A stretch of 10,343 nucleotides of DNA from the NCBI GenBank assembly GCA_025352585.1, contig JANXTD010000416.1, positions 1 to 10,343 of the forward strand, read 5' to 3'. Within the stretch, counting starts at the first letter, position 1, and each line of letters opens with the position of its first letter. The notes beneath the pieces are model-generated. The model did not search any database. It was not told the DNA's origin and saw nothing but the letters and a program-made list of their open reading frames with translations. This stretch comes from Fimbriiglobus sp. (lineage in GTDB: Bacteria > Planctomycetota > Planctomycetia > Gemmatales > Gemmataceae). This document shows positions 1 through 9,082 of this stretch, one piece after another. The translations under genes and the position numbers were made by a program.

Positions 1-434
1 AAGCGCTGGTCGTCGAAGTAGTTCGGCACGCCAACCGCGGCGACTTCCCGGCTTGCCGTCTCTGCGAGCGTCGCTTGCTCGGCGGTCAGGTGCCGCAGCA
101 CGATCGTGAAGCGGTTGGCGCGGATGTCGTGCGACGAGTACGGCTGCGTCACGCGGCCGAGGAACGAGACCTTGGTGCGCTCGTGCTCCATGCCGTGCAT
201 CGGGCCGCGGTAGACGGTGAAGAATTGCGTCGTGTCGGCGTGGCGGTCTTTCAAGCCCCCGTAGGCGATGCGGCCCTCGTCGAGCTTCCAGCGGCGGCGC
301 ACCGCGGCGAGGGCGTCAAGGGTCGTCCAGCCGACCTTGTCGAGCCGGTAGAGCGCGAAGTCCCCGGTCGGGCCGGGGGCGATGTCGGTCAGTTCCTCGA
401 CGCGGAAGTCGCCCGGCTGCTGCTTCACTTTCAT
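1..434 (-). CDS. truD: tRNA pseudouridine(13) synthase TruD, N-terminal part (cut by window edge)
   Basis: Reading leftward from ATG at 434, 144 codons are open to the window edge; the C-terminal part is outside. TruD isomerises U13 of tRNA to pseudouridine in the cytoplasm. The identifying motif is GGLKDRHA at residues 59-66, whose Asp63 matches the catalytic aspartate of the family (Asp80 in E. coli). The visible part ends in GVPNYFDDQR (residues 135-144), matching the conserved GVPNYFGxQRFG block. The opening residues (QQPGDFRVEEL) fit the TruD N-terminus (PeDFxVeE). The gene starts 40 bases after the stop of the lipoprotein gene on the same strand and could be co-transcribed with it. There is no strong Shine-Dalgarno; another ATG at 442 is out of frame. 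Confidence 0.93.
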   Translation of the reverse strand, partial: MKVKQQPGDFRVEELTDIAPGPTGDFALYRLDKVGWTTLDALAAVRRRWKLDEGRIAYGGLKDRHADTTQFFTVYRGPMHGMEHERTKVSFLGRVTQPYSSHDIRANRFTIVLRHLTAEQATLAETASREVAAVGVPNYFDDQR

Positions 435-474
435 GGGGTCATTGAAGCAGTTCGCCGGCGGCTGTGAAGGGACG

Positions 475-1350
475 TTACTTCTTCGGCAGCTCGAAGCTCG
501 GCACCGGGCGCGGTGGGGGCAGTGTCCCGGCGGTCGGGGCCGGCACGGGGCCGGTCGGGGCGGGCGGCTTGGCGACCGGCGGCACGATCAGCGCGGCCGG
601 CATCGCCGGGAAGCCCTCCCACTCGCCCGTCGGCTCACTCAGCGTCGCCGGGTCGATGCCGCGCGGCGTCCGCTCCGGCTTGTTCCGCAGCGGCAAGAAC
701 GGCAGCGTCAGGCGGATGTCCTCAACCGGCACCTTCGCCGCCGACGCGGTCATGAGTTGCACCACGGCGTTGACCGTCGTCGGGTTCGTCGGCACGGCCA
801 GGTGGCCGACGCCGGGCAGTTGCAGCCTGTCGATCGTGACGAGTTCCTTGCCGCCGAACCAGTTGTGCGACCGGATCGCCACCGTCGGCGCGGCCAGCGT
901 GTCGGCGAGGTTGCCCGAGACGCCGAGGGGGTCGAGGAAGATCACCGCGTCGAGCGGCAGCCCCGTGCGGCACGCCACCGCGGCGAGTTCGAGGGTGTTG
1001 CCCGCCGCGGTGCCGTAGCCGAGCAATAGCATCCGGGCTTGCGGCTCGTCGCGGTGCAGGCGTTGCATCTCGCGCAAGTAGTAGTTGCGGTCTTCGCTCT
1101 GCGTGTAGTAGACCTTGGCGTAGCCGGCCTTGCCGACCTCGTCCCGCAACGTGAGCATCCCGCCGAGTTCGAGCACGTCCGAGCCGTTCATCATGAACAG
1201 GTAGACTTGCGACCGCACCGGCATCGGGTACGGGTTCAGGTCGGTGCAGTGCATCGACTCGTGGTACGCCCGGTAGTTGGTACTTAGGCAGCCGACCGAC
1301 GGGGTCAGCCCGACACACAGCGCCAAGACGCCCCAAGACTTCGTTCGCAT
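475..1350 (-). CDS. predicted lipoprotein with degenerate alpha/beta-hydrolase fold
   Basis: A 291-residue protein with a basic N-terminus, a hydrophobic stretch (about residues 6-19) and a lipobox-like PSVGC ending at Cys21, so probably a lipoprotein. The middle resembles an alpha/beta hydrolase: a strand then G-Y-G-T-A-A-G (111-117) where the nucleophile elbow G-x-S-x-G would be, FLDP (138-141) where the acid often lies, and GVGH with His183 as candidate catalytic His. The nucleophile Ser is replaced by Gly113, so it may be non-catalytic. The last 45 or so residues are Pro/Ala-rich and end in PKK. I prefer ATG at 1350 because the signal peptide begins there; a GTG at 1392 would add 14 unremarkable residues. 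Substrate unknown. It lies between the oxidoreductase and truD, all on the minus strand. Confidence 0.72.
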   Translation of the reverse strand: MRTKSWGVLALCVGLTPSVGCLSTNYRAYHESMHCTDLNPYPMPVRSQVYLFMMNGSDVLELGGMLTLRDEVGKAGYAKVYYTQSEDRNYYLREMQRLHRDEPQARMLLLGYGTAAGNTLELAAVACRTGLPLDAVIFLDPLGVSGNLADTLAAPTVAIRSHNWFGGKELVTIDRLQLPGVGHLAVPTNPTTVNAVVQLMTASAAKVPVEDIRLTLPFLPLRNKPERTPRGIDPATLSEPTGEWEGFPAMPAALIVPPVAKPPAPTGPVPAPTAGTLPPPRPVPSFELPKK

Positions 1351-1391
1351 CGCAGCCCCCGCCGACGGCAGAAAGTTCGCAAGCCTGCTCA

Positions 1392-1400
1392 CCCCCCCCC
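1392..1400. repeat. homopolymer tract of nine C (G on the minus strand)
   Basis: Nine consecutive C lie in the 58-base-plus gap between the oxidoreductase stop and the lipoprotein gene, about 40 bases upstream of that gene's preferred start. On the minus strand it is a G9 tract in the leader region. Homopolymers of this length can slip in replication, but no regulatory role is shown here. Confidence 0.6.
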
Positions 1401-1450
1401 GTTCATCGGCACGACCGTCGCATCCGCTGCAACCATTCCAGCTTACCGGG

Positions 1451-2476
1451 TCAATCGATTCGCACCGGCCGCCCCAGCTTCACCGACTCGCACTCGCGGT
1501 GGCACATCGTCAGCGCGTCGCGGGCCAGCTTCGCGCTCAACAGGTCGGGCACCTTCCCGGCGACGACGCCATCGACGGCCGCCTGAATCTCGGCGGTGAA
1601 CGCGCTGATCGGGTCGCCGCCGCCGTCGAGTTGCGGCACGAACGACTTGCCGTCGGGCGTGAAGACGGTCAGTGCCACGCCGCCGGAGTGGTACGCGAGG
1701 GTCGCGCCTTCGAGGAAGATTTCGTAGCCGTGGGCGAACGGCCGGCCGGTCGTGGCGACGGCCCCGCTCGAACAGCTCACCGCCGGGCCGCCGGGGCCGT
1801 AGAGGTACTGTGTCGTCAGGTAGTTGACGGCGTCGCCTTCGACGAGGCCGGTCGAGAACACCTCGTGTGGCACGCCGGCAATCAAGCCGATGAAGTGCGT
1901 GTCGTGGACGTGCAAATCGACGGCCGGCCCGCCGGTCTTGGCGGCGTCGCCGATGTCCGCCGACCATTCCGGCCGGCTGATGACGCGGGTCAAGTGCGCC
2001 GCGAGCAGCTTGCCGTACCGGCCACCGCGCACCGCCTCCGCGGCGAAGGCGAACTCGGGGAAGTACGGCAGCACGTGGGCCACCATCAGCAGCTTGCCCG
2101 ACTTCGCCGCCGCAGCGAGCATCGCGTCAGCGTCGGCGGTCGTCAGCGCGATCGCCTTCTCGACGAGGACGTGCTTGCCGGCGTGGAGCGCCGCAATCGC
2201 CGTCGCGGGGTGGAGGTGGGTGGGGTTGCACACGTCAATGAGGTCGATGTTGGGGTCGGCCAACATCGCGTCGTAGTCGGCGTACGCCTTGACGCCGGCC
2301 AAATCGACCTGTCCCGGCTCCGGCCCGAAGTTGCCGCGGGTGTGCGTCCAGTCGCCGCGCAGCTTGGCCGGGTCGCGGCTGCAAATCGCGGCGAGCTTGG
2401 CCCCGCGAACCTGCTTCAACCCCAGGAAGTGGATGCGGCCCATGAACCCTAAACCGACAATCCCGATCCTGACCAT
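1451..2476 (-). CDS. Gfo/Idh/MocA-family oxidoreductase
   Basis: A 341-residue cytoplasmic NAD(P)-dependent dehydrogenase, normal length for the family. The Rossmann fold opens at residue 1 with VRIGIVGLGFMGRIH (G-x-G-x-x-G at 8-13). The first domain ends with the ADP-binding/catalytic stretch HVLVEKA (102-108), where Lys107 is the conserved lysine of the EKP motif, here EKA. The second domain holds GGPAVDLHVHD (182-192) with Asp187 and His191, matching the family's D-x3-H-D active-site motif. These enzymes oxidise or reduce sugars, inositols or related polyols; the substrate cannot be read from sequence. The start is ATG at 2476, with GGGGAG (minus strand of 2484-2489) 7 bases upstream; the frame stays open further upstream but without homology. 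Signature residues are intact, so it is probably active. It is divergent from the efflux operon. Confidence 0.92.
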   Translation of the reverse strand: MVRIGIVGLGFMGRIHFLGLKQVRGAKLAAICSRDPAKLRGDWTHTRGNFGPEPGQVDLAGVKAYADYDAMLADPNIDLIDVCNPTHLHPATAIAALHAGKHVLVEKAIALTTADADAMLAAAAKSGKLLMVAHVLPYFPEFAFAAEAVRGGRYGKLLAAHLTRVISRPEWSADIGDAAKTGGPAVDLHVHDTHFIGLIAGVPHEVFSTGLVEGDAVNYLTTQYLYGPGGPAVSCSSGAVATTGRPFAHGYEIFLEGATLAYHSGGVALTVFTPDGKSFVPQLDGGGDPISAFTAEIQAAVDGVVAGKVPDLLSAKLARDALTMCHRECESVKLGRPVRID

Positions 2477-2483
2477 GTGCGAT

Positions 2484-2489
2484 CTCCCC
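2484..2489 (-). promoter_or_regulatory. ribosome binding site that fixes the oxidoreductase start
   Basis: GGGGAG on the minus strand, 7 bases before the ATG at 2476. It decides in favour of this start over the upstream extension of about 77 residues, which lacks recognisable protein sequence. Confidence 0.7.
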
Positions 2490-2565
2490 GAAGTTGCCGG
2501 CATCTTACCTCCCCGATGCGATCCCGACAGTGGCACGCTTTGCCGCGCGAGTGAACGCCGTCGGA

Positions 2566-2594
2566 TTGACGCGCCGGACGAGACTCGGTAACGT
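2566..2594 (+). promoter_or_regulatory. weak candidate sigma-70 promoter for the efflux operon
   Basis: TTGACG (2566-2571, five of six consensus -35 bases) is followed after 17 bases by TAACGT (2589-2594), which matches the -10 consensus at only three positions. If used, transcription would begin very close to the ATG at 2607, consistent with the lack of a Shine-Dalgarno there (near-leaderless message). This is pattern matching only; the -10 is poor. Confidence 0.2.
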
Positions 2595-2606
2595 GCTTGT
2601 GTCTCG

Positions 2607-3047
2607 ATGGCTCGCGTCTGGAGGCGATGGGTGCCAATCTTCGCGCGACTGCTGATGCTGCTCGCCTGCGGTCTACTCCTCGTGCCGACCGGCTTTTGCG
2701 TCTGCAAATCCGCCGGCCGGGTGCCGACCCGCCAGGGTGTCGCCGCAACGCCCCCGAAACTGGGCTGCTGCTCCCAACGCCACGCAGCTTGTCCTCCGGC
2801 CGAGCCTGCCCCGCCGTCCTGCCCGTCACCGGCCGACCAACACTTGCCCGGTTGCCCGGCGGCTGTCGCCGTCGATCGCTCGCAGTGGTCCCAAGTGACT
2901 CTGTCGATGGACGCCCTGCCGCCGGTCGCGTTCTCCGCCCCCCTCTGCGTTCACGTCACGACTCCCGCCCGCCCGCGTCCTATCACGTCGGTGACCTGGC
3001 CGTCGTCGTTGCCGATCTACCTGTCGCACTGCACCCTCGTTGTTTAA
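2607..3047 (+). CDS. small Cys-rich exported protein heading the efflux operon
   Basis: A 146-residue protein I cannot assign to a named family. A basic start (MARVWRRW) is followed by a hydrophobic segment (about 11-30) ending in FCVC (30-33), consistent with a signal peptide or membrane anchor. The rest is Pro/Ala-rich with Cys at 54, 55, 62, 72, 83, 114 and 142, several in CC or Cys-Pro settings, and ends in a hydrophobic IYLSHCTLVV. The codon pattern (third positions mostly G/C) supports a real gene. It precedes the RND adaptor by 113 bases on the same strand, so a periplasmic or envelope role in metal or redox handling is plausible by context only. No Shine-Dalgarno is visible before the ATG; an in-frame ATG at 2655 would remove half the hydrophobic segment. 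Confidence 0.62.
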   Translation: MARVWRRWVPIFARLLMLLACGLLLVPTGFCVCKSAGRVPTRQGVAATPPKLGCCSQRHAACPPAEPAPPSCPSPADQHLPGCPAAVAVDRSQWSQVTLSMDALPPVAFSAPLCVHVTTPARPRPITSVTWPSSLPIYLSHCTLVV

Positions 3048-3146
3048 ACGCCGCACTTCCGTCTCGACTTGCCCGCCGGCGGTGTCGTCGCGCGGCCTCC
3101 TGCCGATCCGCCTCCCTAATCCGCGATCGAACCCTGCTGGCTCCCG

Positions 3147-3153
3147 AAAGGGG
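3147..3153 (+). promoter_or_regulatory. ribosome binding site that fixes the adaptor GTG start
   Basis: AAAGGGG lies 7 bases before GTG 3161. An ATG at 3156 is only 2 bases away and in another frame, so the spacing favours the GTG. The alternative in-frame ATG at 3191 has no such site. Confidence 0.6.
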
Positions 3154-3160
3154 AAATGTC

Positions 3161-4792
3161 GTGCGCCGTTCCGACGACGACCACGCCGAAATGGACGGTC
3201 CGCAAACGCGACTCGCCCGGCCGCCGCGACCGCGCGGCAAGTTGTGGCGCGCGATCGGCTTGCTTGCCGGGGCGATCCCGACGCTCGTCGTCCTGGCCGG
3301 GGCCGGGGCCGTCGGCTGGTGGGGCCACCACGCCAACTGGCAACTGCCGAAGTTTTCCCAACTGCGTGGCGTGATCCCCGAGAAAGACGACTGGTGCGCG
3401 GATCACAACGTCCCCGAGTCGGCGTGCGTCGAGTGCGACGCGGCGCTGATGCCGAGGGCGAAGCCCCGCGGCTGGTGCAAGCTCCACGGCGTCCCCGAAT
3501 GCACACTGCACCATCCCGAACTCGCCCAAGTAACACCGACACCCGTAGTCACGGCCGACGACCTCGACCGGGCGAAGCGGTCGCTCGACTTCGCCGCCCG
3601 GCCGACTAACAACCCGAACTGCCGGACGCACCTGCGGCGCATCCAGTACGCCACGGCCGCCGACGCCGACAAAGCGGGGGTTGCTGTCGAGCCGGTCTGG
3701 ACGGCCCCCGCGGTCGAGTTCGTCGCCGCCCCCGGCGAGGTCGGCTACGACCAGACGCGCGTCGCACACCTCTCGGCCCGCTCGCCTGGTACGGTGCGCA
3801 GCGTCTTCCGGCACCTCGGCCAGGCGGTGAAGGCCGGCGACGTGCTCGCGCTGATCGACGCGGCCGAGGTCGGCAAGGCGAAGGCCGAAGTGCTCCAGGC
3901 GTTCGCCGCGCTCCAGGCGAAGTCGCAGACCGTCGCCGGCTTCGCGGACACCAGCGGGGCCGTCGCCGCCGCGCGGGTCCGGGAGGCCGAGGCCGCCGTG
4001 CGCGAGGCCGAAATCCGGCTCGGGGCCGGCTGCCAGGCGTTGACGAACCTCGGCCTGCCGCTAGACGAGGCGGAGGTGCGGCCCCTGACGCCCGCCCAAC
4101 TCAAGGCGCGGCTGCAACTGCTCGGCCTCCCCGCCGGCGTGGCCGCGTCGATCGACCCCAAGACGGCTTCGACGAACTTGCTGCCGCTGGTCGCGCCGAT
4201 GGACGGGCTGATCGTGTCGCGCGAGGTCGTCGCCGGCGAGGTGGTCGATGTCGCCCGCATCCTGTTCGAGGTCGTCGACGTGCGGTCGCTGTGGGTGACC
4301 TTCGACCTCAAGGGCGAGGACGCCCACCGGGTCGCCGTCGGCCAGCCGGTGCGCTTCACGCCCGACAACGGCCGCGGCGAGTTGGCCGGGACGGTCGCCT
4401 GGCGCAGCTCGCAGGCCGACCCGAAGACGCGCACCGTCAAAGTCCGCGCCGACTTCGCCGACCCCGACGGCAAGCAGGTGGCCAACACCTACGGCTCGGG
4501 CCGCGTGATCTTGCGCGAGGAGCCGAACGTCGTGTCGGTCCCCAACGAGGCGCTGCACTCCGACGGCTGCTGCTCGGTCGTGTTCGTCCGCGACAAGGAC
4601 TACCTCACGTCGGATTTCAAGGTCTTCCACGTCCGCAAGGTGCGGCTCGGGGCCAAGGGCGACAAGGCCACCGAAGTCGTCGCCGGGCTGTTGCCGGGCG
4701 AGTTGATCGTCACGAAGGGCAGCGGCCTGATGCTGACGGAACTGCTCCGCGGCAGCCTCGGCGCGGGCTGCGCTTGCCACAGTAAGAAGTAG
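3161..4792 (+). CDS. heavy-metal efflux RND periplasmic adaptor (CusB/CzcB type) with N-terminal Cys/His metal module
   Basis: A 543-residue membrane-fusion protein linking an inner-membrane RND pump to an outer-membrane channel. Order: basic cytoplasmic tail; membrane anchor (about 30-53); a Cys/His module with C79-x2-H82-x6-C89-x2-C92 then C106-x2-H109-x4-C114-x2-H117; a third C-x2-H at 154-157; a lipoyl/barrel half starting near 185 with SPGTVRSVFRHLGQAVKAGD (208-227); an Ala/Glu-rich hairpin (about 236-330); the returning lipoyl half APMDGLIVSREVVAGEVV (345-362); a beta-barrel (LWVTFDLKGEDAHRVAVGQP, 377-396); and a membrane-proximal domain with SVPNEAL (459-465). Cys470-Cys471 and a C-terminal CACH (537-540) add further possible metal ligands. 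Start GTG 3161 is chosen from the Shine-Dalgarno. The frame is open further upstream to about 2597, but that part overlaps the Cys-rich gene and shows no adaptor homology. It is followed by the pump gene, after an inserted cassette. Confidence 0.93.
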   Translation: MRRSDDDHAEMDGPQTRLARPPRPRGKLWRAIGLLAGAIPTLVVLAGAGAVGWWGHHANWQLPKFSQLRGVIPEKDDWCADHNVPESACVECDAALMPRAKPRGWCKLHGVPECTLHHPELAQVTPTPVVTADDLDRAKRSLDFAARPTNNPNCRTHLRRIQYATAADADKAGVAVEPVWTAPAVEFVAAPGEVGYDQTRVAHLSARSPGTVRSVFRHLGQAVKAGDVLALIDAAEVGKAKAEVLQAFAALQAKSQTVAGFADTSGAVAAARVREAEAAVREAEIRLGAGCQALTNLGLPLDEAEVRPLTPAQLKARLQLLGLPAGVAASIDPKTASTNLLPLVAPMDGLIVSREVVAGEVVDVARILFEVVDVRSLWVTFDLKGEDAHRVAVGQPVRFTPDNGRGELAGTVAWRSSQADPKTRTVKVRADFADPDGKQVANTYGSGRVILREEPNVVSVPNEALHSDGCCSVVFVRDKDYLTSDFKVFHVRKVRLGAKGDKATEVVAGLLPGELIVTKGSGLMLTELLRGSLGAGCACHSKK

Positions 4793-4846
4793 TGGTCAGT
4801 GGTCAGTGGTCAGTGGTCAGTGGTCAGTGGGCAGTGGGCAGTGGTC
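4791..4846 (+). repeat. eight tandem heptamers AGTGG(T/G)C, left cassette end
   Basis: Eight head-to-tail 7-bp units beginning at 4791, 4798, 4805, 4812, 4819, 4826, 4833 and 4840. Six read AGTGGTC; units six and seven read AGTGGGC. The array begins within the adaptor stop codon. In one frame it encodes a run of V-S-G-Q-W-S type residues, which could inflate the N-terminus of the next gene in automatic annotation. Confidence 0.95.
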
Positions 4847-4852
4847 AGAAAT

Positions 4853-4864
4853 GGTGTTCGGCGT
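4853..4864 (+). repeat. inner inverted repeat, left copy
   Basis: GGTGTTCGGCGT, the exact reverse complement of 5253-5264. It lies just inside the left heptamers and 10 bases before the cassette gene's ATG. Confidence 0.9.
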
Positions 4865-4874
4865 GGGGGTGATT

Positions 4875-5249
4875 ATGACAGTTCGGCATTACAGTGAGCT
4901 GATTGCCTGGCAGAAGGCGATGGACTTGGTCGTGACTGTTTACCGCTTGACGGGGTCGTTTCCGAAGTCTGAGGCGTACGGCCTCACTTCTCAGATGAGG
5001 CGCGCCGCGGTGTCCGTCCCCAGCAACATCGCCGAGGGACAAGGGCGCTCCACCACAAAAGACTTCGTCCACTTCTTGCACATCGCCCGCGGTTCACTCC
5101 AAGAACTAGAAACTCAAGTCATCCTGGCCGTCAGACTTGAATTCCTGTCCGAAACAACGCAGCCGGAGTTCCTGTCCAAGACAACTGAGATTTCCAGAAT
5201 ACTCAACGGCTTGATTCGTTCACTAAATCTCCCACCACAAACTACCTGA
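4875..5249 (+). CDS. four-helix-bundle protein, S23/IVP (23S rRNA intervening-sequence) family
   Basis: A 124-residue protein matching the small four-helix-bundle family first seen in 23S rRNA intervening sequences, and related to the Avd accessory proteins of diversity-generating retroelements. Visible family features: the opening helix with LIAWQKAMDLV (9-19), the signature YGLTSQMRRAAVSVPSNIAEG (35-55, core QMRRAAVSVPSNIAEG), and FLHIARGSLQELETQ (67-81). Its molecular role is unknown; members are thought to bind nucleic acid through a basic surface. I start it at ATG 4875, after GTGGGGGTG, because upstream in-frame residues are only translated heptamer repeats. The C-terminal loop contains a partial tandem duplication (EFLSETTQP then EFLSKTTEI, 89-106). 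No rRNA gene is here, so this is a free-standing copy inside an efflux operon. Confidence 0.9.
   Translation: MTVRHYSELIAWQKAMDLVVTVYRLTGSFPKSEAYGLTSQMRRAAVSVPSNIAEGQGRSTTKDFVHFLHIARGSLQELETQVILAVRLEFLSETTQPEFLSKTTEISRILNGLIRSLNLPPQTT
5139..5192 (+). repeat. imperfect 27-bp tandem duplication inside the IVP gene
   Basis: Two 27-base units (5139-5165 and 5166-5192) agree at 19 of their first 24 positions and diverge at the last three. They encode EFLSETTQP and EFLSKTTEI, so the frame is kept. They lie in the linker before the last helix. Confidence 0.7.
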
Positions 5250-5252
5250 CCA

Positions 5253-5264
5253 ACGCCGAACACC
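5253..5264 (-). repeat. inner inverted repeat, right copy
   Basis: ACGCCGAACACC, exact reverse complement of 4853-4864. It begins 3 bases after the IVP stop codon. Confidence 0.9.
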
Positions 5265-5276
5265 GTTTCTAGCTCT

Positions 5277-5304
5277 GACCACTGACCACTGGGCACTGTC
5301 CACT
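5277..5304 (-). repeat. four inverted heptamers, right cassette end
   Basis: Units GACCACT (5277-5283), GACCACT (5284-5290), GGGCACT (5291-5297) and GTCCACT (5298-5304) are the reverse complement of the left-end heptamer type. The last unit ends on the base before the pump ATG at 5305, so repeats occupy the place where a Shine-Dalgarno should be. Confidence 0.9.
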
Positions 5305-8370
<3,066 letters not shown>

Positions 8371-8385
8371 CGGGTGTTCTTTTCC

Positions 8386-8391
8386 AGGAGG
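8386..8391 (+). promoter_or_regulatory. strong ribosome binding site of the Cys/His lipoprotein gene
   Basis: AGGAGG, a full Shine-Dalgarno, 6 bases before ATG 8398. It excludes the upstream in-frame GTG at 8374 as start, and contrasts with the lack of any such site before the pump gene. Confidence 0.85.
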
Positions 8392-8397
8392 TTTGCG

Positions 8398-8769
8398 ATG
8401 AAGAAGTTGATGCGGAACGTGGCCCTGTTCGCGGGGCTGTTGGCGTTGGTCGGCTGTGCCGAGAAGGTCGCCGAGAAGCCGGCCGTTGACGCGAAGGCCA
8501 AGGAGGTCGTCAAGGAGTCCGGCGGCCACGGCTGGTGGTGCGACGACCACGGCGTCGTCGAGGACGAGTGCAGTGTCTGCCAAGACAAGGTGTACAAGAA
8601 GCTGAAGCCGGACGAGATTTGCCCCAAGCACACCGACCGCGCGAAGTCGCAGTGCTTCATCTGCAACCCGGAACTGCGGGTGAAGAACGCGGCGATCTAC
8701 AAGGCCAAGTACGGCAAGGAGCCGCCCGAACCGTCCGACAACCTGCCCGAGGCGAAGGACAAGAAGTAG
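8398..8769 (+). CDS. small Cys/His-rich lipoprotein, probable metal-binding partner of the efflux system
   Basis: A 123-residue protein. MKKLMRN, a hydrophobic core and the lipobox LVGC at Cys20 make it a likely lipoprotein. After a Lys/Ala/Glu linker comes a metal-type module: C48-x2-H51-x6-C58-x2-C61, then C75-x2-H78-x7-C86-x2-C89, closing with NPEL (90-93). It aligns with adaptor residues 78-121: the W-C-x-D-H-x-V-x-E-x2-C-x2-C start is shared, both have 27 residues between first Cys of the two knuckles, and both end in PEL. The tail is charged (ends AKDKK). It begins 27 bases after the pump stop with its own strong ribosome binding site, so it is the last gene of the operon. I infer a periplasmic metal chaperone or sensor-like buffer; a structural zinc site is the alternative. 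No named family recognised. Confidence 0.85.
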   Translation: MKKLMRNVALFAGLLALVGCAEKVAEKPAVDAKAKEVVKESGGHGWWCDDHGVVEDECSVCQDKVYKKLKPDEICPKHTDRAKSQCFICNPELRVKNAAIYKAKYGKEPPEPSDNLPEAKDKK

Positions 8770-8785
8770 CCCAGAGGCGGAAAAC

Positions 8786-9082
8786 TTAGAGGCGTGCTTG
8801 CCAGACTTCGGCCGACTGGCTTCCATGCAAGACGGCGAGAACTTCAGGAACGTCGCCGTCGGTTCGGTAGTAGACTACGTACCCGAACCGCCGCGTCTCC
8901 AACGCCCTCACGCCATCGCTGACGACGCCAAACGCGAAGGGCATTTCCCCGATCTTGGTCATCGTGATGATCACTTCGCCGACGAACTCTCGGCCGAGTT
9001 CGGGACGTTTGCCAGCAAAGTAACGCTTGCCTTGTTTGATGTCGTCGCGGGCGGCGGGCGAGGCGACCAGCGGCAATTTCAC
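8786..9082 (-). CDS. RelE/ParE-superfamily toxin
   Basis: A 98-residue protein with the RelE/ParE layout: a first strand (LPLVASPAARDDI, 3-15), a helical hairpin with Ala/Lys/Arg and RPELGREFVGEV (26-37), then GVRALETRRFGYVVYYRTDG (57-76) and VLAVLHGSQSAEVW (81-94), ending in ARL. Members are either ribosome-dependent mRNA nucleases (RelE) or gyrase inhibitors (ParE); which applies cannot be decided here. It starts at GTG 9082, whose bases overlap the antitoxin stop as GTGA (4-base overlap), with GGAGGAG just upstream. This gives translational coupling, as usual in type II modules. It converges on the lipoprotein gene with 16 bases between stops. Confidence 0.88.
   Translation of the reverse strand: MKLPLVASPAARDDIKQGKRYFAGKRPELGREFVGEVIITMTKIGEMPFAFGVVSDGVRALETRRFGYVVYYRTDGDVPEVLAVLHGSQSAEVWQARL

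Larger units (their letters stand above)
4791..5304. mobile_element. putative small repeat-bounded cassette carrying an S23/IVP-type gene
   Basis: This block fills the space between the adaptor stop codon (TAG ends at 4792, overlapping the first repeat by two bases) and the pump ATG (5305). Its ends are inverted: AGTGG(T/G)C heptamers at left, their complement at right, plus the perfect 12-bp inner inverted repeat GGTGTTCGGCGT (4853-4864) / ACGCCGAACACC (5253-5264). GTGGTCAGA also occurs at both ends just outside the 12-mer; the right end has about six extra bases between them. Base composition is visibly less GC-rich than the flanking operon. No transposase is encoded. The single gene is a four-helix-bundle protein. 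I infer a non-autonomous element or a cassette moved by another mechanism; no target-site duplication is evident. Confidence 0.55.

Noticed and set aside
75..1029. Plus-strand frames over truD and the lipoprotein gene
   Set aside because: Compositionally biased shadows of the minus-strand genes, with no recognisable domains.
3156..3374. Small ATG frame at the adaptor start
   Set aside because: Out of frame with the adaptor, too close to the AAAGGGG site, and its product looks like a shifted translation.
2597..4792. One long frame that would make a 731-residue adaptor
   Set aside because: The first 188 codons overlap the Cys-rich gene in another frame and show no adaptor-like sequence; GTG 3161 has a good ribosome binding site just before the membrane anchor.
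4791..4846. CRISPR array
   Set aside because: Units are 7 bp with no spacers and no cas genes nearby.
4806..4874. N-terminal extension of the IVP protein
   Set aside because: It only translates the heptamer repeats (V-S-G-Q-W-S type) and lacks family similarity.
4875..5249. Avd gene of a diversity-generating retroelement
   Set aside because: No reverse transcriptase and no template/variable repeat pair in the window; fold similarity alone is not enough.
4875..5249. Intervening sequence within a 23S rRNA gene
   Set aside because: The flanks are protein-coding efflux genes and no rRNA sequence is present.
8770..8785. Terminator between the lipoprotein and toxin genes
   Set aside because: The 16-base gap has no GC-rich hairpin followed by T residues on either strand.
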